64,000 nt of DNA from Durusdinium trenchii (GCA_963970005.1 CAXAMN010000003.1:420344-484343); one strand, 5' to 3'; numbered from the stretch's first letter, positions 1 through 11,764 are shown. Numbers and translations: made by a program. Notes: generated by a model from the letters alone, not told the origin.

Positions 1-19
1 GCTACCGACAAATACCGCG

Positions 20-190
20 ACGGAGACAGAGACGGACGGAAAGAAAGTGAAAGACAGAGACACAAAAAGAGAGAGAGACAGAGAGAGATACCAGGACGAA
101 GACAGAGACAGATACAGACAAAGAGGGAAAGGGAGAGAGAGAATGAAAAAGACAAAGCAAGAGCGACAGAGAAGAGAAAGTGCCGTGCCC
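20..190. repeat. Purine-rich GACAGA low-complexity tract
   Basis: The plus strand is almost pure purine plus scattered C, built from GACAGA and GAGAGA-like steps. A short pyrimidine (TCTCTC) run follows at about 238-262. Open frames here are low-complexity Arg/Asp/Glu or Ser/Leu strings, so I do not call a gene. Confidence 0.8.
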
Positions 191-319
191 TACACACACC
201 CTATTTACGCGGCTTTTTTGGATCTTAGGGTTGGGTTCTCTGTCTCTCTTTCTCTCTTTTTGAGACTTGGTGGGGTCTATATTGAGCAAAGGTTCGCCAT
301 CTGGTGCGCATCTTAGCAC

Positions 320-575
320 TAGGTTGGGCCAAGTTGGGCCCATGTGGTCTATGTTGAGCACATCTTAGGCCCATGTTGAAACTATCTTACACCTATGTTG
401 GCATATGTTGGCATGTGTTGTCCTGGGTTGGGCCTATGTTGGCGTACGTTGGCGTATGTTGGCCCCATGTTGCCCTCTGTTATCCCTATGTTGAGCCATC
501 TTGGAAGGTATGTAGAGCATTTGTTGGGGGTATGTTGGCTATAGTGTTGGCTATCTTAGGCCTATGTTGGAGATA
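320..575. repeat. Degenerate short tandem repeat (CCTATGTTGG-like)
   Basis: The phrase cctatgttgg / gcgtatgttggc recurs about a dozen times at irregular spacing of roughly 10-20 bases. It looks like an old, decayed minisatellite. No coding signal was seen. Confidence 0.65.
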
Positions 576-712
576 TGTTACGCAATTTATGTTCACAAAC
601 ATCGTCCGCGACAACTTTTTTTGATTTTTCCTTCCCGCCAAGCGAAACCACTGAAAACAAACCCTCACCCTGCTTGGCCGGCGCCGGGCTGTCAGGCGTA
701 AGCCTCTTAAAT

Positions 713-2169
713 CTTGTGGGTCACTCTTGTAGGAAACTCTTGTGGGACACTCTTGTAGGACACTCTTGTGGGACACTCTTGTAGGACACTCTTGTGGGAC
801 ACTCTTGTGGGACACTCTTGTGAGACACTCTTGTAGGACACTCTTGTGGGTCACTTGCATGACACTCTTGTGGGACACTCTTGTGGGACACTCTTGTGGG
901 ACACTCTTGTCGGACACTCTTGTGGGATACTCTTGTCGGACACTCTTAAGGGACACTCTTGTGAAACACTCTTGTAGGACACTCTTGTGGAAAACTCTTG
1001 TAGGACACTCTTCTGGGACACTCTTCTGGGACACTCTTGAAGGACACTCTTGTAGGACACTCTTGTGGGTCACTCTTGTAGGAAACTCTTGTGGACACCC
1101 TTGTAGGACACTCTTCTAAGACACTCTTATAGGACTCTCTTGTGGGACACTCTTGTGGGACACTCTCATAGGACACTCTTGTAGGACACTCTTGTGGGAC
1201 ACTCTTGCAGGACACTCTTGTGGGACACTCTGTGGGACACTCTTGTGGGACACTCTTGTGGGACACTCTTGTCGGACACTCTTAAGGGACACTCTTGTGA
1301 AACACTCTTGAGCGACACTCTTGAGCGACACTCTTGTGGGACACTCTTGTGAGACACTCTTGTAGGACACTCTTGTGGGTCACTTGCATGACACTCTTGT
1401 GGGACACTCTTGTGGGACACTCTTGTGGGACACTCTTGTAGGACACTCTTGTGGGATACTCTTGTCGGACACTCTTAAGGGACACTCTGGTGAGACACTC
1501 TTGTAGGATATAGGACACTCTTGTAAAACACTCTTGTGGGACACTCTTGTAGGACACTCTTGTGGGTCACTCTTGTAGGACACTCTTGTGGGTCACTCTT
1601 GTAGGAAACTCTTGTGGGACACTCTTGTAGGACACTCTTGTGGGACACTCTTATAGGACACTCTTGTGGGACACTCTTGTAGGACACTCTTGTGGGACAC
1701 TCTTGTAGGACACTCTTGTGGGACACTCTTGTGGGACACTCTTCTGTGACACTCTTGAAGGACACTCTTGTAGGACACTCTTGTGGGTCACTCTTGTAGG
1801 AAGCTCTTGTGGGACACCCTTGTAGGACACTCTTGTGGGACACTCCTATAGGACTCTCTTGTGGGACACTCTTGTGGGACACTCTTGTAGGACACTCTTA
1901 TGGGACACTCTTGTAGGACACTCTTGTGGGACACTCTTGCAGGACACTCTTGTGGGACACTCTGTGCGACACTCTTGTGGGACACTCTTGTGGGACACTC
2001 TTGTAGGACACTCTTGTTGGATAGTCTTGTAGGACACTCTTGTGGGACACTCTTGTGGGACACTCTTGTAGGACACTCTTGTGGGATACTCTTGTAGGAC
2101 ACTCTTAAGGGACACTCTTGTGAGACACTCTAGTGGGACACTGTTGCGGGACACTCTTGTGGGACACTC
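713..2169. repeat. 13-bp minisatellite, about 110 copies
   Basis: The unit is GGACACTCTTGTG, alternating with a GTA-ending variant. Three units make 39 bases or 13 codons, and neither strand of the unit contains a stop in most frames. The array therefore shows long open frames on both strands that encode 13-residue repeats. I treat these as by-products of the period and not as a gene. Longer duplications are visible inside: a TCACTTGCAT variant at 851 recurs at 1380 (529 bases apart), and a CTTGCAGG plus shortened ACTCTGTG pair near 1205-1234 recurs near 1937-1966 (732 apart). Confidence 0.95.
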
Positions 2170-2170
2170 T

Positions 2171-2287
2171 TCCAGCTCCCCAGATACTCCGGGTACTAAA
2201 GTTGTACTACAAGGTCGCCAGTTCTCAGCTTCCAGCTCCACAGATTGCTCCGCGTACTAAAGTTGTACTACAAAGTCACCAGTTCTA
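2171..2287. repeat. 60-bp direct duplication
   Basis: Two adjacent copies of a 60-base segment start with CCAGCTCC at 2172 and 2232. Both contain ACTAAAGTTGTACTACAA. The segment bridges the 13-bp array and the 73-bp array. Confidence 0.85.
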
Positions 2288-2290
2288 GTG

Positions 2291-2640
2291 CTCGCCTGCA
2301 TTTCGCGCGCTCGACACGCACGATCTCCGCAGAGGGTTGCGCGGGCACCGGAAAAATTGCACTCTCGCCTCCATTTCGCGCACTCGACGCGCACGATCTC
2401 CGCAGAGGGTTGCGCGGGCACCGGACAAATCGCACTCTCGCCTGCATTTCGCGCGCTCGACACGCACGATCTCCGCAGAGGGTTGTGCGCGCATGTGACA
2501 AATCGCACTCTCGCCTGCATTTTGCACACTCGACACGCAGGATCTCCGCAGAGGGTTGCGCGCGCATGGGACAAATCGCACTCTGGCCTGCATTTCGCAC
2601 ACTCGACACCCACGATCTCCGCAGAGGGTTGCGCGTCAAG
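2291..2640. repeat. 73-bp tandem repeat, five copies
   Basis: Copies begin with CTCGCCTGCA-like sequence at 2291, 2364, 2437, 2510 and 2583, exactly 73 bases apart. Each contains ACGATCTCCGCAGAGGGTTG, and the fifth copy is partial. The unit is GC-rich with several GCGCGC steps. Open frames on both strands arise from the repeat. Confidence 0.93.
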
Positions 2641-3450
2641 TCTCCAAAACCAGCGTTTCGTACGAGACGTCCTCAAAAACTCACACGTCAAAGTCTGCAA
2701 AACGAGCGTTTCGTACGAGACTTCCTCCAAAAGTCAAGCGGAAACACCCATCGTTGCACACACATCACGCAGCCCTGCCAAGCAGTTTCGCGATTCCAGC
2801 CCCTCCAAACAACGTCCGCTCACATGCCAATCCCAATGTGACAGCGACATTCGCCTCTATCAACCTCACGATTCCCTGCACCTGCCACGAATCTTTCCGC
2901 ATCCACACGTCTAACGCGCACAAAGTACTGCGCCTGCCACGGAATGTCACCTCCGTCACACCTCGCAACCTCACGATTCCCTGTGCCTGCCACGAGAATC
3001 GCACTTCCACGCCTCAAAGCCCGCACAAAGTCCTGCGCCTGCCACGAAAAGTGACAATATCATCTCATGTGAGCTTCAACAAAATTTGCACCACACCACA
3101 CGTTTGGAATGATTTCGACCCGTTCTGAGCACACCCCCATCCACCAAAATCGCCATTTCAGCTGAGACTTGTCACGAAAACCGAGCTTCGATGCCACACC
3201 CTGAAACGCAAATCCCAATGGCACGGCCACATCCAACACCCCAAAAACACGACTCTCCAAACGCTAATCCCAATGGAACTGCGCAGCAATCTGCGGATCT
3301 CACAAAACGCTGCGCCTGTGCAGCGAAATGCATCACGTTTCTTGCGCGACATGTCATTGTCATGCAAATCACAATGGAATAGCGGCGCAAACTGACACGT
3401 GACACGTCCATGAAAAGTCACTTGCAAAAGCTTCCCCCAATGGCAGCAAA
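2640..3450. repeat. Degenerate 51-53-bp satellite
   Basis: Anchor words recur at about 51-53 bases: AGCGTTTCGTACGAGAC at 2652 and 2705, CCTGCCACG at 2881, 2933, 2986 and 3038, and AATCCCAATG near 3211 and 3262 with a further relic two periods on. The units have diverged but keep the spacing, which suggests one old tandem array. Confidence 0.7.
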
Positions 3451-6400
3451 TTTGAGACGCGACGAGAGACGACGAGACGACGCAAGCCAAGCAAACACAG
3501 CTCCAACCCCCAGACCCCCAACTATAAACGGGAACCCTTCGCTACGCATTCGGGAAAAACAATCCACCATGCCCTGGAATTTGGATGGTCCCTTCGTCCT
3601 TCTTCCATGATCATCCGGCTGGGCCCCTTCGCGAGGCCAAATCCCAAGGTCGTGCAGAGCGCGTGAACTCCTACAGGCGACTGACTCCACGAAGCACATT
3701 CCCGCTCCATCTCCCCACCCCGGAAACTCCAAAGGCCCGAAACGCGGAACACTTCTGCCAACGTGTATGTGAAATGGTTTGAACATCAACGAATGCGAAA
3801 CACATCCCAAGCTTCCAGGAAAATCCCCAAGCTCTCAAGATTACAGCTTGGTCGTTGTGGAAACCCGTCGGTTTCTGGCGCTCTGGAGGAGTCTGCGTCG
3901 ATTGGCCCTGCTAAAGGCTGGCAATTTGCCACCATCTTAGAGTCTCAAGTTGTTATAGGGTGGGGACTCAGTAAATGCAAGCAGCCTGTGAGTTTGCTGA
4001 GTGGCCCTTCATACAAAACACCAAGTCACCTTCCAAGAAGAACTTAATGTTGCAGTGTCCAACTCTTGGCTAGCAGCGACCAAAACACGCCAGTGGGAGA
4101 CAGCATGAATGAACATCTAACAAACTCACACCAACCCTGAACATTCATCAGAAACTCCACCAGGGAAAAACTCTCACGCCATTCCTGGGGGTTGCTTGAA
4201 CTCATCTAAACTCTCAAACCGGACCCCCTTTCCTGAAATGGATCTATATTCTGAAGTCTATGATGCCCAGTTGGTGGCGGCTATGCCTGGACAGCTCCGT
4301 GCAACGGATCCCAAAACGGCGGCAACGCCTTGCTCCACTCCATGGTGTCCCAATATCTGGCCGCGCCCGGAGGCCTGAAGGGAGGCACGAGTTGAAGAGT
4401 TGCGAGTCTCACATGGCTGTGACAAACTGCACCTGGCAAAGAATCTGCAGCAAGAACCATGTTACGTTGAAACATGTTTAGGATGTTTAGGTGGAAGAGG
4501 GGTTCCCACCACGATCATCACACATTCTCATGGCGCGCACCCAGCCCTTCTTCGAAGTCCGAACGATGGAGCTGTGGCAAGTCACCAGGTCGGCGCAACA
4601 CAGCAGGATATCTAAGAGAGAGAGAGAGAGAGCCACTCCTGGAAGACTCCAACTACGTCGTACTACATGTGCCTAATGCTGACTTTTTGGTCAATTCAAA
4701 ACCCCCATATATGGATTGTAAAGCATGGTTTAAACCCATTATGCACACAAAAAAACTGGGATATGGGATATGCGGATGTATCTAAATACCGTGGACCTTT
4801 GGCAATCCCCATGTGATTCGGGATATCTGTGCGGATCACCAGTGCTGGTCGCCAAGGGGCACTTCAGAGGCTGCGGTGCCGTCGCCCTGAGCGTGGCAAA
4901 GCATAGAAGGCCGCGTTGACCCACAAAGCTGATACCTTCAAACAAATTGCAATATAATATATAGTATGATACAAATAAGTATACTTACTAGTATAATCTA
5001 GTATGTATTATAATGATACTTATATAATGAATATATATATATACATATATTAGGAATAATTGATGTCTTCACCAATGTGCCATCTACTCTGATGCATGGA
5101 GCAGTTGACTTCCACCCTGCCCGCCCTCCAAGGGCGGGTCTCCGAGCCACCACGCCGGACCCAACGATGCCAAGCCGATGACCCAGGTGAGCTTCTCCTG
5201 GAAGCGCCGAGCCGTAGGCTGTTCGAGCGCCAGGCCGCGGTCTGGACCACGGGTCCTTGACCCTGACGGAGATTGCTGGAAAAAGAAAGGCTTCACTGAA
5301 CTTTCCACTAGTTCTATAGTTTAGTGGTGAAATAGATCCCGTTTTCCAGTTCTCCTAGTTTTCCTTGGTAGGTCTCAACATGAAGGTAAATCCTGAGGGC
5401 GCTACAGCACCTTTATGATCCTTTATGATGATTGTCAGTCTGTGGGACCCTTTTGGACAGGAGACTGTCATAAGGGTAAGGGCTTTCCATGTCGGCAAGC
5501 CCGGCAAGCATGTGCTCATCAATGGCATGCAGCACATCCACTTCCACGATCTCACAACCTCCATATGCACTGTATACAAAAGACTGCAATTACATGGATT
5601 CCTTTGGATATGCAGTGTCTGAGTGAGTTCAAAACTGCTCCAACTCCAACTCAGGCTGCATGAATCTCTGTTTCCCAACGGGGTTTCATATCCATACTAG
5701 GAACAAGAAGCTACCAGGGTGGAGGCCATCGCTATTAGGTTGGAGGAAAAAACTAGAAGCTACATAGGGTGGAGACCACCATCTCTCCTTGGATTGACGC
5801 CGCGCACGGGTCAAAAGGTTGTGGCCCTCAGCCTCCAAACCTTGGGCTTCAAACCCGGCAGAAGAAGCGGAACAGGTGGCACCAGTGTGGAAACACGGGG
5901 CTTGTCCTGTGCGCCCGGCAAGTGCGAACAACAATGCATTGAATCTATTGACTTGATCAAACTCGTGGGATTGTTGAATCATGGGCTTAAAATGGCTTCA
6001 ATTTCTACCCCAAGTCACACCCGATGAGAGCTGGCTTTCTGGTGAATGGTGAATCGCTTTGTTTTTCTCTCGGCGTCCCTGTGCTTCAAACGGTTTGACC
6101 AAATGGGGTCTTGGCGGGTTATGGCGGGTTAGGTGGTTATATAGTAGGTGGGTCTTAGGGCCTCGAGAGATCAGACTAACTTTTGCTATCGGTTTCTGGA
6201 GAAACGATATCTTGCCTCCAGTGCCAGGCGTGGCAAGGCGTGGCATATGTGACTGGTTTGTCCAATTAGTCACCTACCTGCCACTTGTCATACTCAGCTG
6301 GTACTTCAGCTTTGCTCTTAGAGCTCTTCGATGCTCTTCAAATGTGTTCCGTGATCGAATGGACAGGCGGCATACATGCATGCATGATCAGCCTGGACAG

Positions 6401-9086
6401 AGGTCCTCAAAGTGCTAATCATCATTGATCTTCACCCAGTCTCATGAATCAAACTTCTTTACATTCGTTTATGTACGGCACCTGTTGAAAGGGTCTTCAT
6501 CTTGACTGCATTGATGGCATTTGCAGGAACCTTGACCGCAGACTCACCCACCCCCTTCCGGCATCTGAGAGCTCCGGCGCCGTAGAGTCTTCTGACAGCC
6601 GGGAGTCATGAAGATGGGCCCAGGATCCTCCAAAAGACCAAAAAAAGTTCTTCTCACCAGCTTCTTCAAAGTGACTAAGTGACCTTGTACAGGCCCAAGT
6701 GACCTCAAACTGGGATATCAAAAGGGCACTTTGAAGAACCAGGCACAAAATGGGATTCTCAGTTGCACACGAAACGCTGTGTGTGAGTGTGTTGTGCACC
6801 TCTGAAGTTGATCCCCCCGCAAGATGGGAATGCACAGCAAGATTGGACTGCTCACAGTGCGAACAATTGGATGACACGGGATGTCTAAATGTTTCCTCTG
6901 AGGATCCAGAGTTCTAACCACCGAGGCTGGCCATCCCAATCTTATTGAGCCGCACCCGATGCAAACTCATAGCGTGTTGAGCATGGCAGCTGGGGAAGAA
7001 AAGAACACACCGTCATCAAGTGTTCCTGTTGTCTCACACCCGGAGGAAAGAAGAAAACGAGCCACGCTTCTCTGATTCTGACATTGGTCTGACCAACGCC
7101 AATCGATATCAGGTCTCTTTCACAACATGCCAAATAAACACGTCACCTTTTCCGCTGTTTACGGGGTCATCCATGGTCAGTTGGTCAGACGGTCAATGGA
7201 TTGCTTCAAGGCGTAGAGGAAACCAGGGTTTCACCCCAATACCATGGGTTTCCTTTGGTTTTCCATGATTTTCCCTTAAACCAATTCTGGAGAGTTGGAC
7301 GTTCATCTTGCGCTCTGCACCTTCTCGCCCCGCGACTTCAGCCGCGCGCGGGCGCGATCGCCTCGCAGAACGAATCGGCCATGGAGGGATCCGAGCGTGG
7401 TCGGCTTCCCTCGAACTGATCATGGAGGAAAATGGTCTTCCAATGTTGCCATGCCATCCACTTCCATGTTAGTTCCAGGGAGTGTATGTTTGGGGGGGAG
7501 TGTTTTAATGTGCCCTGATCTGGGAACGCCTGCCAAATGCAGGCAGGAGAGAGAAAATAGTGGGATGAACTTGTGGGATGAATCAAGTGAGTCAATGGCA
7601 AGTACCCAATCCAGGAAGATAGTGGGCTGTATGTCATAAGTAGATTTGGAGTTGGGCAGCCCAGAGTCATCCACTCTGAGTCCCGTTCTATTGTGCTCTT
7701 CAGCCATTCGTTACTCACGCGGTTTCAACATCGACGACCAGGTTCGGGGTGCACATGGCCCCCTCTGCGACCGGGAACGCTTCACATGAACTGCTGAACT
7801 GCTAGATCCAACCTACTAGCCATGGCCTCCACCCCACGCTGCATGCGAACTGCGGCTAACTGCGCTCTACTAGGCCCCCTGCGCTCCAAGTAGACATCTT
7901 CCAGGGCTGAACGATAGTCCTGCCGAGCAGCATGGCGTCAGCGCGTCAGCAATCCTAGAGGTGAAGCCGCACGACACTCAGCACAACATAGTTACCATGA
8001 GATGCCCCGACAGTGCAAAACCTGACAGCCCAAGGCATGTTTTCCCCCACGTTCATTCCCATGAAAAGCGACGCTGGAAGTCCTGTACTGTGAAACGGTG
8101 CAACCATCTGGTGCGTTCTCCGTGTAGCAACGCAATCTTTCCAACATGTCTCACTCCTATTCAGATTAAGTAGTAGCAGGTATAGGCCTGTGATCTGTAA
8201 CCAGAACCAGTTCGGCGGCTTTGCTTGATCCACTCCACCCATCCACCAGTTCGGGGTCAGCGAGGTCAGCGGGTTGGGGGGGGCCTTCACGTTGGACTCC
8301 TGAAGGGCCTTCTCCACCAACTCCTGAGGTGTCAGTCCACGTGTTGGAGCTCCGTGGACTGAGGTGTCAGGAGTCCCTGATGGGGGTTTTCGAGAATCGA
8401 CCCGTCCCGGAATCTGGGGAAAATGGCACGCCCCCTGACAAGACCATGACAAAATTCATCCAGACCATGATCAGATGTGTTTGTCTTTCTTTGCTACTGA
8501 TGGTTGGGTTTGCTCAAATGGGCATCGGGCGTCCCAGCTTGTAAAGCGAAAGCGGCAAGAAACATCCGCGTTTGATGAGCCTGGCGCTGGGCTTTGCCCA
8601 GAAATCCGTAGGCTGCCTGTGCTCTCGCCACTTGTGGGCAAGGCAGCTGAATAGCATTTCCTGAAGGTGTCTCAGTCCCAACAACAGAAATTGGGTTGGA
8701 GCCAGCAATAGCATCGGAGGGAATGTCTTCATCGGGCATTCAGCTTTGCTGTTAGACTGGGACACCTGCAAGCCCAAGACAAGACTCAGCACAACATGAA
8801 TAAGGCCTGCATGGGACCAAAAGAACCGCATAGGAAGGATCATCCACATGCTTCTCTTTGATCCCAGGGATCCGCGGCGCCGGTGTCATTACTTAATTCG
8901 CATCCCATGCCTTCCATACTTTCCCGGAACCGTCTGCCATACCCCATCGAATGAGGCGACCCACTTCGCTCATTTGCTGCACACTGTCCATGGCACTCCA
9001 GGATGCGAAGAGTCCTCACAACTGAGACCTTTTGGCCACAACCATTTTTTTTCCGTGGTTACACTAGGGATCACTATAGGGTATTG
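3451..9086. other. Stretch without a recognisable gene
   Basis: No exon could be supported by family resemblance or by a chain of compatible splice sites. It contains a (GA)n microsatellite at about 4615-4633 and an AT-rich block at about 4945-5055. It also has a GC hairpin (GCCCGCCC/GGGCGGG) near 5120-5140, a copy of a dispersed repeat at 5710-5790, and nested inverted repeats at 8294-8376. Two overlapping open minus frames lie at 8494-8849. One of them may be an exon of the gene at 9087-9836, but I could not choose between them. Confidence 0.5.
5710..5790 (+). repeat. Dispersed repeat, copy A (GCTACYAGGGTGGAGG family)
   Basis: Two tandem degenerate monomers begin GCTACCAGGGTGGAGGCC and GCTACATAGGGTGGAGACC. 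The first closely matches 34001-34040 in this window. It looks like a short interspersed or tandem family of the host genome, with no coding content. Confidence 0.6.
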
Positions 9087-9836
9087 TCAATAATGGGATG
9101 TACATGGATGTACCCTTTTGACATCAGTCGATCCATCCAACTTCCCGAAAACTCCCAGAATGGCTGTGGTTGGGACACTTCTGCAGTTCAAGGACATGAT
9201 CAACCAGTGTTGCATCATCAGCCCCAGTCCTGACTTGGGATCAAAAATCAATGACTGGAGCTCAGCATTGAAGTGGTCAATGCTCCCAATCTTCCCAAGA
9301 ATGAGCTCCTTGTCCTTCTCGGAGGATGCTCCCATGTTCCGGATATCCAGCCTCCCCAAGCTCTGCGCACGCTGCTCAATGGCGGCCTTGGACAACAACT
9401 TCAAGGACTGTCGCATGTGCAATCGCTTGGCTTCAGCAATCTCCGCCACACACCAAGCGCGTTGAAAGAGATCAAACGATTGGTCGACTGCGATCACTTG
9501 CCTGCAGCTTCCAGTACTTGCCAGGTGATACATCATATCATCAAACTTATTGATCTCAGAGTCAGTGCTGCGGCCATCGGAATCCACAAGATTAACACAA
9601 GAACATCGACACACAGGATGCAGCTCGTTGGTCAAGGGATCTCGATCATACGGGTTGCTGTGGCAAATGCTCATGTGCTGGTTCACGGCAAAAGCACAAA
9701 TCCAATAGCTCACATTCAAACGCCCAGTCTTCGTCAAAATCTCACGCAGTAAATGGCTATCCTCACGGAGCAGCTGTCCAGCCATCCTAAAGCCTTGGGC
9801 GACACGTGAAAACAAAACGTGGCCTCTTTGGGCCAA
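9087..9836 (-). CDS. TIR/HET-like dinoflagellate family protein (exon)
   Basis: This is an open frame of 249 codons. From the N-terminus it shows YWICAFAVNQH, a Cys-rich HPVCRCSC stretch, EINKFDDMM, then QVIAVDQSFDLFQRAWCVAEIAEA and a helical tail ending in DHFNAELQSLIFD. The order WICAFAVNQH ... VDxxFxLFxRAWCVAEI matches, from memory, a very large dinoflagellate family whose fold is usually described as TIR- or HET-like. Its biochemical role is not established. The ATG at 9836 may not be the true start because neighbouring exons could precede it. The last 20 or so residues (after GKLDGS) may be intron read-through. It shares the minus orientation of the other host genes. Confidence 0.7.
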   Translation of the reverse strand: MAQRGHVLFSRVAQGFRMAGQLLREDSHLLREILTKTGRLNVSYWICAFAVNQHMSICHSNPYDRDPLTNELHPVCRCSCVNLVDSDGRSTDSEINKFDDMMYHLASTGSCRQVIAVDQSFDLFQRAWCVAEIAEAKRLHMRQSLKLLSKAAIEQRAQSLGRLDIRNMGASSEKDKELILGKIGSIDHFNAELQSLIFDPKSGLGLMMQHWLIMSLNCRSVPTTAILGVFGKLDGSTDVKRVHPCTSHY

Positions 9837-10582
9837 CCATTTAAAGACTTAGAGGGCTCACGGGGTCCATCTTACACTTCTTATGCTTCTACACACGCAA
9901 GTTTGAACGAAGCTATCAACATGAACTGTAACGGTTTCATAATTGTCATTCCATCCCTCTGACTTGCAAATACGTCCAGTTTAAAGGCATGTTGCTAAGA
10001 TGGTGCACTACCCTGAGCCTTTCCAATGGTCCTGATTGTCCCAAGCCCGCTTTGTAGCACGTGGCATCACAAACCAAAATCACCCCCTTGCTGGACATAC
10101 AGTCTGCCAGGGGGTCCAGCATAGGCTATGGAACTATGACTGCAATGGCTACAACATACTCCTTTGAAAGAACTGTTTCTGTTTTTGTGTGTTGAGGAGT
10201 TCTATCAGGAGCGAGTTTTCCAGCGAGACAATTCCTCCTAGCGGCTGCATTCCTGCAGGTTGTCCGAAATCACAGCAGCTAAGAGGTCGTTGAAGTTATT
10301 TCCCCAGTTGTGTGTGACCATCACCTGGATGCGTGCACAACAGGTCCCTGTCACTAGCTACAAGTTCAAGCTCATGCTCGTACAAAAGACCACAGAAAAA
10401 TCAAACACTCTCAGGAGTAGTGACCAGCGACCCACGAACTGCAGCAGCTGTCCCATGGGGCTAGATCAGCTTTGGAATTACTTGGTTTTGCGGAACCGGG
10501 GGAGAAAAAGGAAACAACGGGATGCAACGGGATTCACCCATAGGGAAAATCGACACCGCCCTAAGCAACACCAGCTATGAGT
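9837..10582. other. Intergenic or intronic, nothing recognised
   Basis: No open frame with family resemblance, RNA gene or repeat was identified here. Confidence 0.5.
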
Positions 10583-10774
10583 CTATGAGAACCTCTCTGG
10601 TAGAGGACCCCCCCACGCCTCTGCTCGCCTGGCGCCTGCACGGTTCAAGGTGCTGACTGAGTAGGCCGTCTCTTCGGCACGGGTCAGAGGGATGATAGCG
10701 CGCCGCACGACATCCCCTCGGCGGCGGCGGGGTTGCTTGCAGATGGGGACGGCAAAGGCTTCAGATTCCACCAC
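10583..10774 (-). CDS. Possible C-terminal exon (basic tail), unknown gene
   Basis: A splice-acceptor-like CCTTTAG lies just before the frame, which opens VVESEAFAVPICKQPRRRRGD and closes with a stop at 10583. The encoded tail is rich in Arg and lacks low-complexity bias. It may be the cytoplasmic end of the membrane-protein gene whose other exons lie at 11285-11583 and, beyond the Copia insertion, at 33019-36066. That link rests only on strand, spacing and exon quality. No domain was recognised. Confidence 0.35.
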   Translation of the reverse strand: MVESEAFAVPICKQPRRRRGDVVRRAIIPLTRAEETAYSVSTLNRAGARRAEAWGGPLPERFS

Positions 10775-11284
10775 CTAAAGGAATAGTGGAGATCTTGTAC
10801 TTGGGTGAAACAACTGTCCAAACATGCCAATCATCTAGATTGGCTGGCCCCAGCGAGAAAGAAGTTCAACACAAAAAAACAACAGTTTAAAGTGCTTTCA
10901 GAATTCCAGAGTGGCACATTTCAACGCTTAGGCTTTGGAGTTCTGAATTTGGAGGGTAAGGTAGGACAAAACACAGCGAGTCAGCTGGTGTCCACGCAAA
11001 AGAATCACACACTGCGTCATGATCGTAGCGCCAAGTCTCTGGTTTTGTGCATCTGGGGTACATATCTCCAGCCTGACATGGATGACAAATCCTCCTGATA
11101 GAAATCCAAGAAGCTGTTCAAGGTCATCCCCCGCATGGAAAGCTCTTCAACTTTTGCCTCGGCTCAAGGGGGGTTGCAGGTCACCGGCTCCGGCGTCGAA
11201 AGCAAGCAGCAAGGTCCGAGAAATGAAGCAGGGTCCAAACAGAATCAGCTGCTGGGCTCGTTGGCAATTCGGTTTTTAGACCAC

Positions 11285-11583
11285 CCAAAAAATTGTGCCG
11301 ATGTCCAAAGAGTTGCCACCCAAACTAGGTCTATAGAGTTTGTGCCTTTTGCGTTGACCAAGGAGCTTTCCAAGCAGGTGCCCATGCTGGTGCCGACTGC
11401 GCTGAATGCCTCATCCAGCTCCTTCCTCTGGAGCCCCACCCTCCCGAAGAAGGAACCAGTGGCTGAACCAGTCGATGCCCCCCCCGAAAGAAGCAGCACT
11501 GCAGCGGCGTTGCCCAGCGCATCGAAGACTTGAACGAGAACACCCAGCGACACCTCTGGGCGGACGGAGTGCTGGTGGAAGTG
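11285..11583 (-). CDS. Internal exon, unknown host gene
   Basis: The exon starts after an acceptor-like GCCGTAG and ends at a possible GTGGTC donor. It encodes VLVQVFDALGNAAAVLLLSGG, a small-residue loop and LQRKELDEAFSAVG. The frame lacks repeats and has balanced composition, so it reads as coding. It lies about 70 bases outside the 5-prime LTR of Copia element 1. It is therefore a candidate for an exon of a gene that the retrotransposon entered through an intron. No named domain was recognised. Confidence 0.4.
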
Positions 11584-11654
11584 CTACGGCAGAGCCGAAG
11601 CGCTGAAATATGCACGTTGAGGTGTGCAGAACGCAGTAAGTAGATGTAAGTAGT

Positions 11655-11762
11655 TGTGATTGCACGCATGGCAGGCATGAGTTCGTCGTTCCACCAGGGA
11701 CTTTTCGGCGCGAGGTGAAAAAGCCCGATCGATCCCTTCAGGCGAAGGGTAGTTGCTCCGCA
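11655..11762 (+). repeat. 5-prime LTR of Copia element 1 (108 bp)
   Basis: It starts TGTGATTGCACGC and ends GCTCCGCA, and it is identical to 32586-32693. It is unusually short for a Copia LTR. It contains the hairpin CCCTTC-aggc-GAAGGG. Its last bases, GCTCCGC (11755-11761), are the reverse complement of GCGGAGC inside the primer-binding site. Confidence 0.95.
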
Positions 11763-11764
11763 AT

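Noticed and set aside
486..2241. Many long open frames on both strands encoding 13-residue repeats (SHKSVPQECPTRV-like and GHSCRTLLWDTLV-like)
   Set aside because: They follow automatically from a stop-free 13-bp tandem unit, occur in several frames at once and have no non-repetitive flank that looks coding.
2245..2914. Overlapping 100-200-codon frames on both strands
   Set aside because: They lie on the 73-bp and 53-bp tandem arrays and are opposed by equally long frames on the other strand.
713..3450. CRISPR-like repeat array
   Set aside because: Units are contiguous without unique spacers, and the surrounding DNA is eukaryotic.
5301..5385. tRNA-like A-box (TATAGTTTAGTGG)
   Set aside because: No matching B-box or cloverleaf follows at the required distance.
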